Notes under the pieces: model-generated
Told to the model about the DNA's origin: nothing
Databases searched by the model: none
Seen by the model: the letters and a program-made list of their open reading frames with translations, nothing else
Shown: in pieces, positions 18,673 through 26,645 of the stretch
Layout of the letters: every line of letters starts with the position of its first letter
Position numbering within the stretch: the first letter of the stretch is position 1
Assembly (NCBI GenBank): GCA_046347015.1
Contig: JAXMHA010000012.1
Coordinates: 1 to 64,000 of the forward strand
DNA from: Dokdonella_A sp046347015
Lineage (GTDB): Bacteria > Pseudomonadota > Gammaproteobacteria > Xanthomonadales > Rhodanobacteraceae
Length of the DNA stretch: 64,000 nucleotides
Direction of reading: 5' to 3'
Program-made: the position numbers and the translations under genes

Positions 18673-19143
18673 ATGAGGCCGATGGCGCGCGAACAATCGA
18701 TTGAACTCAAGGTGCTCGATCCGCGCCTCGGCCACGAGTTTCCGTTGCCGGAGCCGGCCACCGCGCACTCGGCCGGCGTGGACCTGCGCGCGATGCTCGC
18801 GGCGCCGCTCGAGCTGGCGGCGGGTGCGAGCACGCTGATCCCGAGCGGTCTCGCGATCCACATCGGTGATCCCAACCTGTGCGCGGTGATCCTGCCGCGC
18901 TCGGGTCTCGGCCACGGCCATGGCATCGTGCTCGGGAACCTCGTGGGCTTGATCGATGCCGACTACCAGGGACCGCTGATGATTTCGTGCTGGAACCGCT
19001 CGGAGACCGCCTATACCATTGCGCCCGGCGACCGGATCGCGCAGCTCGTCGTGCTGCCGGTGGTGCGGCCTCGTTTCGAGGTCGTCACGGCATTCGCGCC
19101 GAGCGTTCGCGGTGCGGGCGGCTTCGGAAGTTCAGGCCGATGA
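18673..19143 (+). CDS. dut: dUTP diphosphatase
   Basis: A homotrimeric dUTPase of 156 residues that makes dUMP and keeps uracil out of DNA. All five motifs are seen: I (HSAGVDLRA), II (PRSGLGHGHG), III (GNLVGLIDADYQGPLMIS), IV (PGDRIAQLVVLP) and V (RGAGGFGSSG) at the C-terminus. The start is ambiguous: GTG 18658 (overlapping the coaBC stop), ATG 18673 or ATG 18682. The homologous N-terminus begins with SIELKVLDPRLG, which all three satisfy. The stop overlaps algC by ATGA. Confidence 0.95.
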   Translation: MRPMAREQSIELKVLDPRLGHEFPLPEPATAHSAGVDLRAMLAAPLELAAGASTLIPSGLAIHIGDPNLCAVILPRSGLGHGHGIVLGNLVGLIDADYQGPLMISCWNRSETAYTIAPGDRIAQLVVLPVVRPRFEVVTAFAPSVRGAGGFGSSGR

Positions 19144-21596
19144 GTGCTTCCGGAGCGGATATGGGCCAACCCAAGGCGCCGGCGCGCAAGCCCGGCCGAT
19201 TCCACGTCGACGTGAACTGGAAAGTCCTCGTGCCGCTCGCGATGGCGACGGCCCTGTTCGCGTCGGCTGCGTTCCTCGCATGGCAAACCTGGCTTGTCGC
19301 CGGCGCGCGCGCCGCCGAGGCGAACGCCGAGTCGCTGCAGCGCGAGTCGGCCGCGGCGCTGGGGCGTGATGTGGCCGCCGCCCGGCATTCGATTGCCACC
19401 GCGCTGGCCGCGGCGCCGGTGCAGCAGGCGCTCGAGTCGGGCACGCCGGACCGCCTCGCCGTCGCGGGTGCCGCGGTGCGCAACGCGTTGCCACCGGGCT
19501 CGCAGGTCGACCTGTTCGAACCCGACCTCGATCCGATCCTGCACGGCGATGTTGCGAAGTTCGGCTACGCCCGTGCCGCGATGCTGGCGCTGGCTCAGAG
19601 CGAAGGGCCGGCCGCGCCCGCACGCTTGCAGGGATCGGGCACGCACGGTCTCGTCCTTGCGCTTGCGCAACCGGTCATGGTGGGCGGCCAACTCTCTGCG
19701 TATGCATTGGCTGCGGTGCCGTTCGACGCGCCGATCGCGGCGTTCCGCGGCCGGCGCGTGCCGGGCGCCCGCGTCGAGCTCCGGCAGGGTGAAGTCCAGA
19801 ACGGATCGATCGTCGCCTTCGCCGGCAACGCCCGGCCCGGCGAACCCTTGGGTTTCGGTACGGTTGTCCCGGGCTCGAAGCTGCGGGTCGTCACCGCCAT
19901 CCCCGAAGCATTTGTCGTCGTGTCACGCAACCCGGTCTGGCCTGGACTCCTGGCTGCGTTGTGCCTGCTCGGAGGCATCGTGGCGCTGTATGTACGCCGC
20001 ATGGGCATGCGGCGGGCGGTGTCGGTGTTGCGGCGGCCGACAAGAAAACCGGTGCCGGTGGAGCCGACGATGGCGGAGACCCTCCGCCAGCAGGCGGCCG
20101 AAGCGAAGGCTGCGCCATCCGCGGCCACGACGACTGCTGCGGCGGTCGCGGCGGAAGGTGCCAAGGGCGACGCGAAGGCGCCCAAACCCGCGGTGGGCGG
20201 CGGGGCCAAGCCGAACATCCAGGTCGACCGCGGTATTTTCCGCACCTACGACATCCGCGGGGTCGTCGGCGAGGGCCTGACGCCGGATGTGGCACGACTG
20301 ATCGGGCGGGCCGTCGGCAGCGAGGTACGCGCCCGCGACCTCACCAGCATCGTCATCGGCCGCGATGGCCGCCCGTCGGGACCGGACCTGCTGGATGCAG
20401 CGACCGAGGGCTTGCGTCAGAGCGGCCTTGACGTCATCGATCTCGGCGCGGTGCCGACCCCCATCGTCTACTTCGCCTGCCGGCATCTCGACACGCGCGC
20501 CGGCATGGCCGTGACCGGCAGCCACAACCCGCCCGGCTACAACGGTTTCAAGATCGTGGTCGCGGGCGAGGCCCTGTCGGGCGATGCCATCCAGGCCCTG
20601 TACACGCGCATCACCGAGGGCCGCTTCGAGTCGGGTCCGGGGTACACGCATGCACAGGACATGCGCGGGGACTACGCGCACACCGTCACCGAGGACGTCC
20701 AGATCGAGCGTCCGCTGAAGGTCGTCGTCGATTGCGGCAACGGCATTGCCGGCGAAACCGTGCCCGGCATCCTCGAAGGCATCGGTGCCGAAGTCGTGCC
20801 GCTCTACTGCGAGGTCGACGGCAACTTCCCGAACCATCACCCCGATCCGTCCGATCCGGCCAACCTGCGCGACCTGATCCTGTCGGTGCAGAAGGTCGAT
20901 GCCGACCTCGGCCTCGCGTTCGACGGTGACGGCGACCGGCTCGGCGTCGTCACGGCGGCCGGCGAAATCATCCATCCCGACCGCGTGCTGATGCTGTTCG
21001 CAATCGACGTGCTGGCCCGCAATCCCGGCGCGACGGTCATCTACGACGTGAAGTGCAGCGGCCACCTGCAGCCGCTGATCCTGCAGCACGGCGGCAGCCC
21101 GGTGATGGCGTGCACCGGTCATTCGCTGATCAAGGCGAAGATGGCCGAGACCGGCGCGATCCTCGCCGGCGAGATGAGCGGGCATTTCTTCTTCGCCGAT
21201 CGCTGGTACGGCTTCGATGACGCGACTTATGCCGCGGCGCGGTTGCTCGAGATCCTGGCGTCCGATCCCGAGGGCCGGTCGCCCGTGGACATCTTCGCCA
21301 GCCTCCCGCAAAGCGTCGCGACCCCGGAGCTCAGGATCCCGATGCAGGAAGGCGAAAGCCGCCGCATCGTCGAGGCGTTCCGCGAGGCCGGTTCGTTCGA
21401 TGGCGCGCGGCTGACGTTGATCGATGGCGTGCGTGCCGACTGGCCGGATGGTTTCGGCCTGATGCGGGCATCGAACACGACGCCGATGCTGATCCTGCGC
21501 TTCGAGGCCGACAACGAAGCCGCATTGCGGCGGATCCAGGACGTGTTCCGCGCCGGACTGCTCAAGCTCGACCCGTCGTTGCCGCTGCCGTTCTGA
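19140..21596 (+). CDS. algC: Phosphomannomutase/phosphoglucomutase with membrane N-terminus
   Basis: An 818-residue fusion. The first about 290 residues are a membrane-anchored sensor-like region with TM segments near 27-47 and 265-285 and a periplasmic loop between, then an Ala/Lys-rich linker (about 300-365). The catalytic part (about 366-818) is a classic alpha-D-phosphohexomutase: FRTYDIRGVVG, phospho-serine loop TGSHNPPGYNG, metal site DGDGDRLGV, sugar loop GEMSGHFFF and phosphate loop RASNTTPMLILR. It interconverts Man-6-P/Man-1-P and Glc-6-P/Glc-1-P for LPS and exopolysaccharide precursors. ATGA overlap with dut. The last 35 bases overlap the convergent regulator gene. Confidence 0.93.
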   Translation: MSASGADMGQPKAPARKPGRFHVDVNWKVLVPLAMATALFASAAFLAWQTWLVAGARAAEANAESLQRESAAALGRDVAAARHSIATALAAAPVQQALESGTPDRLAVAGAAVRNALPPGSQVDLFEPDLDPILHGDVAKFGYARAAMLALAQSEGPAAPARLQGSGTHGLVLALAQPVMVGGQLSAYALAAVPFDAPIAAFRGRRVPGARVELRQGEVQNGSIVAFAGNARPGEPLGFGTVVPGSKLRVVTAIPEAFVVVSRNPVWPGLLAALCLLGGIVALYVRRMGMRRAVSVLRRPTRKPVPVEPTMAETLRQQAAEAKAAPSAATTTAAAVAAEGAKGDAKAPKPAVGGGAKPNIQVDRGIFRTYDIRGVVGEGLTPDVARLIGRAVGSEVRARDLTSIVIGRDGRPSGPDLLDAATEGLRQSGLDVIDLGAVPTPIVYFACRHLDTRAGMAVTGSHNPPGYNGFKIVVAGEALSGDAIQALYTRITEGRFESGPGYTHAQDMRGDYAHTVTEDVQIERPLKVVVDCGNGIAGETVPGILEGIGAEVVPLYCEVDGNFPNHHPDPSDPANLRDLILSVQKVDADLGLAFDGDGDRLGVVTAAGEIIHPDRVLMLFAIDVLARNPGATVIYDVKCSGHLQPLILQHGGSPVMACTGHSLIKAKMAETGAILAGEMSGHFFFADRWYGFDDATYAAARLLEILASDPEGRSPVDIFASLPQSVATPELRIPMQEGESRRIVEAFREAGSFDGARLTLIDGVRADWPDGFGLMRASNTTPMLILRFEADNEAALRRIQDVFRAGLLKLDPSLPLPF

Positions 21597-22677
21597 CGCC
21601 TCGGCGGGCACGGGTGGCACCGAACGTGGCCAGCGCCGGTTCGCGCGCGCCGGCTTCCCGCGGGTCGTAGCCCGGCAGCAGCGCGACTTCATGACGGAAC
21701 GGCGTCTCGCGCAGGATGCCGTCGACCGCGTGCAGCGCCGGTGCATCGAGGAACGCGTCGCGGCAGACGAAGAAATAGCGCTCGCTGACGAGCGGCACGA
21801 AGTCGAGTCCGAAGCGCCGCGCCGGTACCTCGAGCCCGAAGCCGACATCCGCCATGCCGCTGCCGACGTAGGCGGCGACGGCCGCGTGCGTGAACTCGAC
21901 GTTCTCGTAGCCGTCGATCGCGTGCGGATCGATGCCGGCCTGGCGCACCAGGAGGTCGAACACGAGCCGCGTGCCGGTACCGACCTGGCGGTTGACAAAG
22001 CGCAGGCCGCGGTGCACGAGATCACCGATTCCGGCAATCCGCCGCGGGTTGCCCGGCGCGACGATCAGTCCCTGACGGCGGTTCGCGACGTGGATTGCGG
22101 TCCAGTCGGGCGCGATACGCGGGCGGTAGTGCGCCGACGCCGGCTCGGCCAGCGCGCCGATCGGCAGGTGCAGCCCGATGAGGTCGCACTGGTGGTCGAT
22201 GAACGCGGTCAGCGCCTCATCGCAGCTGCGGTAGCGCAAATCGATCGGAATCTGCCGCGCGGCAAGGAACCGGCGCAGCGTCTCGACGGCAAACCCATGG
22301 CTCGCCTGCAGGCGCAGCACCGCCGGATCCGGCGCGAGCGCCTGTTCGATCTCGGCCTCGACTTCCGACGCGAGGCTGTCGAGCAACGGCGCGAGCCGGG
22401 CGCCAATGCGCTGGTCGGCCCAGGCAATGCGTTCGCCGAGTGCGGTCAACTGCGCGCCCTGGCCACGCTGGCTCGTCACCAGCGCGCGGCCGAAGGCGCG
22501 CTCGGCTTCGCGCAACAGGCCCCACGCGTAGCGGTACGACAGCCCGGCGGCGCGGCAGGCGGCGGCGAGCGAGCCCGCGCGCTGGATGCCGACCAGGAGC
22601 GCCATCAGGCGCTGGGCCAGCGGGTTGCCATCCGGCCCGCGCAAGAGCCATTGACTGTGGATCGCCACCTTGAACAT
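21562..22677 (-). CDS. ModE-type HTH regulator with periplasmic-binding-like domain
   Basis: A 371-residue one-component regulator. The N-terminal winged helix (AQRLMALLVGIQRAGSLAAACRAAGLSYRYAWGLLREAERAFG...TALGERI) resembles ModE/LysR DNA-binding domains. The C-terminal half (HGFAVETLRRFLAARQ...DLIGLHLP...LRFVNRQVGTGTRLVFDLLV...HAAVAAYVGSGMADVGFGLE) is the PBP-like substrate domain found in molybdate- or formate-linked regulators. Divergent from the formate-dehydrogenase locus, it is the obvious candidate regulator, perhaps sensing molybdate, formate or a related anion. ATG 22677 is chosen; a TTG at 22749 is possible. Confidence 0.8.
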   Translation of the reverse strand: MFKVAIHSQWLLRGPDGNPLAQRLMALLVGIQRAGSLAAACRAAGLSYRYAWGLLREAERAFGRALVTSQRGQGAQLTALGERIAWADQRIGARLAPLLDSLASEVEAEIEQALAPDPAVLRLQASHGFAVETLRRFLAARQIPIDLRYRSCDEALTAFIDHQCDLIGLHLPIGALAEPASAHYRPRIAPDWTAIHVANRRQGLIVAPGNPRRIAGIGDLVHRGLRFVNRQVGTGTRLVFDLLVRQAGIDPHAIDGYENVEFTHAAVAAYVGSGMADVGFGLEVPARRFGLDFVPLVSERYFFVCRDAFLDAPALHAVDGILRETPFRHEVALLPGYDPREAGAREPALATFGATRARRGVRTAAATTGRA

Positions 22678-22827
22678 GCGGTCGAATTCGCCAAGCCTGG
22701 CGCCAACTGCTGTCAGAAGCCTATTGTGGACTTTTGCGGCGTGATGCAAAGTCCCCCATTCGAACCGCGCAAGCCAGGCAATAAGCTTGCGCCAGCCGAT
22801 TATGAACCGCTAGGCCGTGGAGGGGAG

Positions 22828-24489
22828 ATGGTTTCCACGCTCGGCAATGCGGCCGTCGGCGCCGACAGGGCGCCTGGCCTTTTCGCCAAGGAACGAACCC
22901 TGGCCACGGCAGGCTATAACCGCTGGCTGGTTCCGCCGGCGGCGTTGTGCACGGACCTGTGCATCGGCATGGCCTACGGGTTTTCGGTGTTCTGGTTGCC
23001 GCTGTCGAAGGCGCTGGCCGGCCCCGTCCCCGATTTCTGTGCGCAGGTGTCGTTGTGGCAGGAGCTGTTCACGACGACGTGCAACTGGCGGGTCAGCTCG
23101 CTGACGGTGACGTTCGAGTTGTTCATCGCGGTCCTCGGCATTTCCGCGGCGGTGTTCGGTGGCTGGCTCGAACGCGCGGGACCGCGCAAGTCGGGTGCGA
23201 TCGCGGCCTGCTGCTGGGGTGGCGGCCTGTTGCTCGGCGCGCTCGGCGTGCACATGCACCAGTTGTGGCTGATCTGGCTCGGCTGCGGCGTGATCGGCGG
23301 CATCGGCCAGGGCCTCGGCTACATCACGCCGGTGTCGACGTTGATCCGCTGGTTCCCGGACCGGCGCGGCATGGCGACCGGCCTCGCGATCATGGGCTAC
23401 GGTGGCGGCGCGATGATCGGCGCGCCACTCGCGGTGATGCTGATGCAGCACTTCCGCGGGTCGACCACCGTCGGCGCGTGGCAGACGCTGGCAGTCCTCG
23501 GCGTCGTGTACTTCATCGTGATGATGGCTGGTGCGTTCCTGTACCGCGTCGCGCCGCCCGGCTATGCGCCCGCGGGCTGGACGGCGCCACCGCCCGACCG
23601 ACGCTCGGCGCTGATCAGCGCGAACCATGTCGCGCTTGACCGCTCGTTGCGCACGCCGCAGTTCTGGCTGATCTGGTTCGTGCTGTTCTTCAACGTCACC
23701 GCGGGCATTGGCGTCATCGCGATGGCGAGCCCGATGCTGCAGGAGGTCTTCGCGGGAACGCTGCTCGGCATCACCGCGGCGTTCGACGCGCTCGACACGC
23801 ACCAGAAACTCCAGATCGCGGCCATTGCCGGCGGCTTCACCGGCCTGCTCAGCCTGTTCAACATCCTCGGCCGCTTCTCGTGGGCCACCGTATCGGACCA
23901 CCTCGGCCGCAAGCCCACGTACCATGTGTTCTTCGTGCTCGGGATCATTCTTTATGGCGCGATGCCGAGCCTCGGTGCGGCCGGCGCGGTGGCACTGTTC
24001 GTGCTGGCGGTCGGCGTCATCGTGTCGATGTATGGCGGCGGCTTCTCGACGCTGCCGGCCTACCTCGCGGACATGTTCGGCACCCAGTTCGTCGGCGCGA
24101 TCCATGGCCGCCTGCTGACAGCATGGTCGGCAGCCGGCATCGTCGGTCCGCTCCTGATCAGCAAGCTGCGCGAAGCGCAACTCGCCGCCGGTGTGTCGCG
24201 GGCCGATGCCTACAACGAGACGCTGTACATCCTGTGCGGATTGCTCGCCGCGGGCCTGGTCTGCAATGCGCTGATCCGCCCGGTGGCGCAGGAGCACCAC
24301 ATGTCCGCCGCCGATCTCGCCGACGCGCGCGCCAGCGCGCACGAGGCACACGCGGTGCCGGGTGGCGCGGCGGTGGTGGCGGATGCCGGGAGCCACGGCC
24401 TCGGCGCCGTGCTGGTGTGGCTTGCGGTTGGAATCCCGTTGCTGTGGGGCGTGTGGATCACGTTGCAGAAGGCGTCTGCATTGTTCTAG
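22828..24489 (+). CDS. OFA-family MFS transporter (oxalate/formate antiporter-like)
   Basis: A 553-residue major facilitator with about 12 TM segments. It contains VIGGIGQGLGYITPVSTLIRWFPDRRGMATGL (split over TM4-5), the signature of the OxlT/OFA group, and GRFSWATVSDHLGRKPTYHV, the MFS loop 8-9 motif. A long Ala/His-rich loop precedes the last helix (LGAVLVWLAVGIPLLWGVWI). GGAGGGG precedes the ATG. It is the first gene of the formate-dehydrogenase cluster on this strand, so formate or oxalate uptake is a reasonable inference. Confidence 0.85.
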   Translation: MVSTLGNAAVGADRAPGLFAKERTLATAGYNRWLVPPAALCTDLCIGMAYGFSVFWLPLSKALAGPVPDFCAQVSLWQELFTTTCNWRVSSLTVTFELFIAVLGISAAVFGGWLERAGPRKSGAIAACCWGGGLLLGALGVHMHQLWLIWLGCGVIGGIGQGLGYITPVSTLIRWFPDRRGMATGLAIMGYGGGAMIGAPLAVMLMQHFRGSTTVGAWQTLAVLGVVYFIVMMAGAFLYRVAPPGYAPAGWTAPPPDRRSALISANHVALDRSLRTPQFWLIWFVLFFNVTAGIGVIAMASPMLQEVFAGTLLGITAAFDALDTHQKLQIAAIAGGFTGLLSLFNILGRFSWATVSDHLGRKPTYHVFFVLGIILYGAMPSLGAAGAVALFVLAVGVIVSMYGGGFSTLPAYLADMFGTQFVGAIHGRLLTAWSAAGIVGPLLISKLREAQLAAGVSRADAYNETLYILCGLLAAGLVCNALIRPVAQEHHMSAADLADARASAHEAHAVPGGAAVVADAGSHGLGAVLVWLAVGIPLLWGVWITLQKASALF

Positions 24490-24536
24490 CGCCGGTGCGG
24501 TGCGGAGTGCCGCGGCCAGCGCGCAAGGAGTCGGAA

Positions 24537-25058
24537 GTGAAAGCCGTGCGAACCATTACACCCATCGCGCCGCCCGACGGCGGCCTGCCTCCCGACCAGC
24601 TGGCCGCGGTGCATGCGGCCATCGACGACCATGTGCACCGGCGCGCGCCACTGCTGCCGATCCTGCAGGCGGTGCAGGACGCGCTGGGCTGCGTGTCGCC
24701 GGGCGCCGTCGCGGTCGTGGCCCATGCATTGAACCTGACCCGTGCCGAAGTGCACGGCGTCGTCACCTTCTACCACGACTTCCGCAAGGAGCCGGCCGGA
24801 CGGCATGTCGTGAAGATCTGCCGCGCCGAGGCGTGCCAGGCGCTCGGTGCGCGTTCGCTTGAAGCCCACGCCAAGCGTGCCCTCGGCATCGGCTACGGCG
24901 AAACGACGCCGGACGGCGCGGTCACGCTCGAGGCGGTGTACTGCCTCGGCAATTGCGGTTGCGGGCCGAGCGTCATGGTGGACGCGGATGACCTGCACGC
25001 GCGGGTGACTCCGGCCGCGTTCGATGCGCTGGTCGCGAGCGCGAGGAAGGCGCCATGA
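24537..25058 (+). CDS. fdsG: NAD-dependent formate dehydrogenase, gamma subunit
   Basis: A 173-residue NuoE-like [2Fe-2S] thioredoxin-fold subunit. The four ligands are C-x4-C in KICRAEACQALG and C-x3-C in CLGNCGCGPSV. The helical N-terminus (LPILQAVQDALGCVSPGAV) and VHGVVTFYHDF are typical of FdsG/HoxE. It passes electrons within the soluble FDH complex together with FdsB. The start is GTG, with AAGGAG upstream. The stop overlaps fdsB (ATGA). Confidence 0.93.
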   Translation: MKAVRTITPIAPPDGGLPPDQLAAVHAAIDDHVHRRAPLLPILQAVQDALGCVSPGAVAVVAHALNLTRAEVHGVVTFYHDFRKEPAGRHVVKICRAEACQALGARSLEAHAKRALGIGYGETTPDGAVTLEAVYCLGNCGCGPSVMVDADDLHARVTPAAFDALVASARKAP

Positions 25059-26593
25059 CCACGACCGTCTACGTTCCGCGCGATGCCACGGCCCTGGCCC
25101 TCGGCGCCGAGGCGACCGCGCGCGCGATTGCCGCCGAAGCCGGCAAGCGCAAGCTCGATGTCACGATCGTCCGCAACGGGTCGCGGGGTTTGTTCTGGCT
25201 CGAGCCGCTGGTCGAAGTGGCGACGCCCGCCGGGCGGATCGGCTACGGCCCGGTTGCGTCCGGCGACGTCGCGGCGTTGTTCGACGCCGGGTTCCTCGAC
25301 GGCAAGCCTCACGCGCTGCGACAGGGCGTGGTCGACGAGATCCCGTACCTGAAGAGCCAGGAACGCCTGACGTTCGCGCGCGTCGGCGTGATCGATCCGG
25401 TGAGTGTCGACGACTTCCGCGCGCACGGCGGATACCGCGGACTCGAACGCGCGCTCGGCATGGGCGGCGCCGAAATCGTCGCCGAGGTCACCGAGTCGGG
25501 CCTGCGCGGCCGCGGTGGCGCGGCGTTCCCGACCGGCATCAAGTGGAAGACGGTACTCGAGGCAGCCGGGCCGGAGAAGCACATCGTCTGCAACGCCGAC
25601 GAAGGTGACTCGGGAACGTTTTCCGACCGCATGCAGATGGAAGGCGATCCGCTGGCCCTGATCGAGGGCATGACGATCGCGGCGCTGGCGGTCGGCGCGG
25701 AATCGGGCTGGATCTACCTGCGCAGCGAGTATCCGCATGCGCGGCGCGCACTCGAAGCCGCGCTCGCCGCGGCGCGCGCGGCCGGATGGCTCGGCGCGGA
25801 CATCCGCGGCAGCGGCCGCCGCTTCGACATCGAGGTGCGGATGGGCGCCGGCGCGTACATCTGCGGCGAAGAGACCTCGATGCTCGACAGCCTCGAAGGC
25901 AAGCGCGGGCAGGTGCGCGCCAAGCCACCGTTGCCCGCGATCTCCGGGCTGTTCGGGAAGCCGAGCGTCGTCAACAACGTCATCACGTTCGCGTCGGTGC
26001 CCATCGTGCTGGACCGCGGCGCGGCGTTCTACCGCGACTACGGCATGGGCCGCTCGCGCGGCAGCTTGCCGCTGCAGCTCGCCGGGAACCTGAAGCGCAC
26101 CGGCCTGGTCGAAAAGGCGTTCGGAGTGTCGTTGCGCGAGTTGTTGTACGACTACGGCGGCGGCTCGCGTTCGGGCCGGCCGCTGCGGGCCGTGCAGGTC
26201 GGCGGGCCGCTCGGCGCGTACCTGCCGGAATCGCAGTTCGACACGCCGCTCGACTACGAGGCGTTCGCGGCGATCGGCGCGATGGTCGGCCACGGCGGCA
26301 TCGTCGCGTTCGACGACACCGTCGACATGGCCGAACAGGCGCGTTACGCGATGGAGTTCTGTGCGGTGGAATCGTGCGGCAAATGCACGCCGTGCCGGAT
26401 CGGCGCGGTGCGCGGCGTCGAGGTGCTCGACCGCATCCGCGCCGGCATCGAGCGCGACCGCAATCTTGCGCTGCTCGAAGACCTTTGCGAAACGATGCGC
26501 TGGGGTTCGTTGTGCGCGCTCGGTGGCCTGACGCCCGACCCGGTCGTCAGCGCGTTGAAGCATTTCCCCGAAGACTTCGCGGTGCGCGCATGA
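25055..26593 (+). CDS. fdsB: NAD-dependent formate dehydrogenase, beta subunit (NADH-binding)
   Basis: A 512-residue NuoF-like diaphorase subunit holding FMN, the NAD site and one [4Fe-4S] cluster. The FMN/NAD glycine-rich loop is SGLRGRGGAAFPTGIKW, followed by NADEGDSGTFSDR and YICGEETSMLDSLEGK. The cluster is bound by ESCGKCTPCRIG plus Cys in SLCALGG. A short thioredoxin-like N-terminal region precedes it. It reduces NAD+ with electrons from FdsA. It overlaps fdsG by 4 bases and is separated from fdsA by 52 bp. Confidence 0.96.
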   Translation: MTTTVYVPRDATALALGAEATARAIAAEAGKRKLDVTIVRNGSRGLFWLEPLVEVATPAGRIGYGPVASGDVAALFDAGFLDGKPHALRQGVVDEIPYLKSQERLTFARVGVIDPVSVDDFRAHGGYRGLERALGMGGAEIVAEVTESGLRGRGGAAFPTGIKWKTVLEAAGPEKHIVCNADEGDSGTFSDRMQMEGDPLALIEGMTIAALAVGAESGWIYLRSEYPHARRALEAALAAARAAGWLGADIRGSGRRFDIEVRMGAGAYICGEETSMLDSLEGKRGQVRAKPPLPAISGLFGKPSVVNNVITFASVPIVLDRGAAFYRDYGMGRSRGSLPLQLAGNLKRTGLVEKAFGVSLRELLYDYGGGSRSGRPLRAVQVGGPLGAYLPESQFDTPLDYEAFAAIGAMVGHGGIVAFDDTVDMAEQARYAMEFCAVESCGKCTPCRIGAVRGVEVLDRIRAGIERDRNLALLEDLCETMRWGSLCALGGLTPDPVVSALKHFPEDFAVRA

Positions 26594-26645
26594 GCGGGCG
26601 CCGCGAACTGGACATGACGCGCGGCACCGCGCGCCGGAGGTTGAC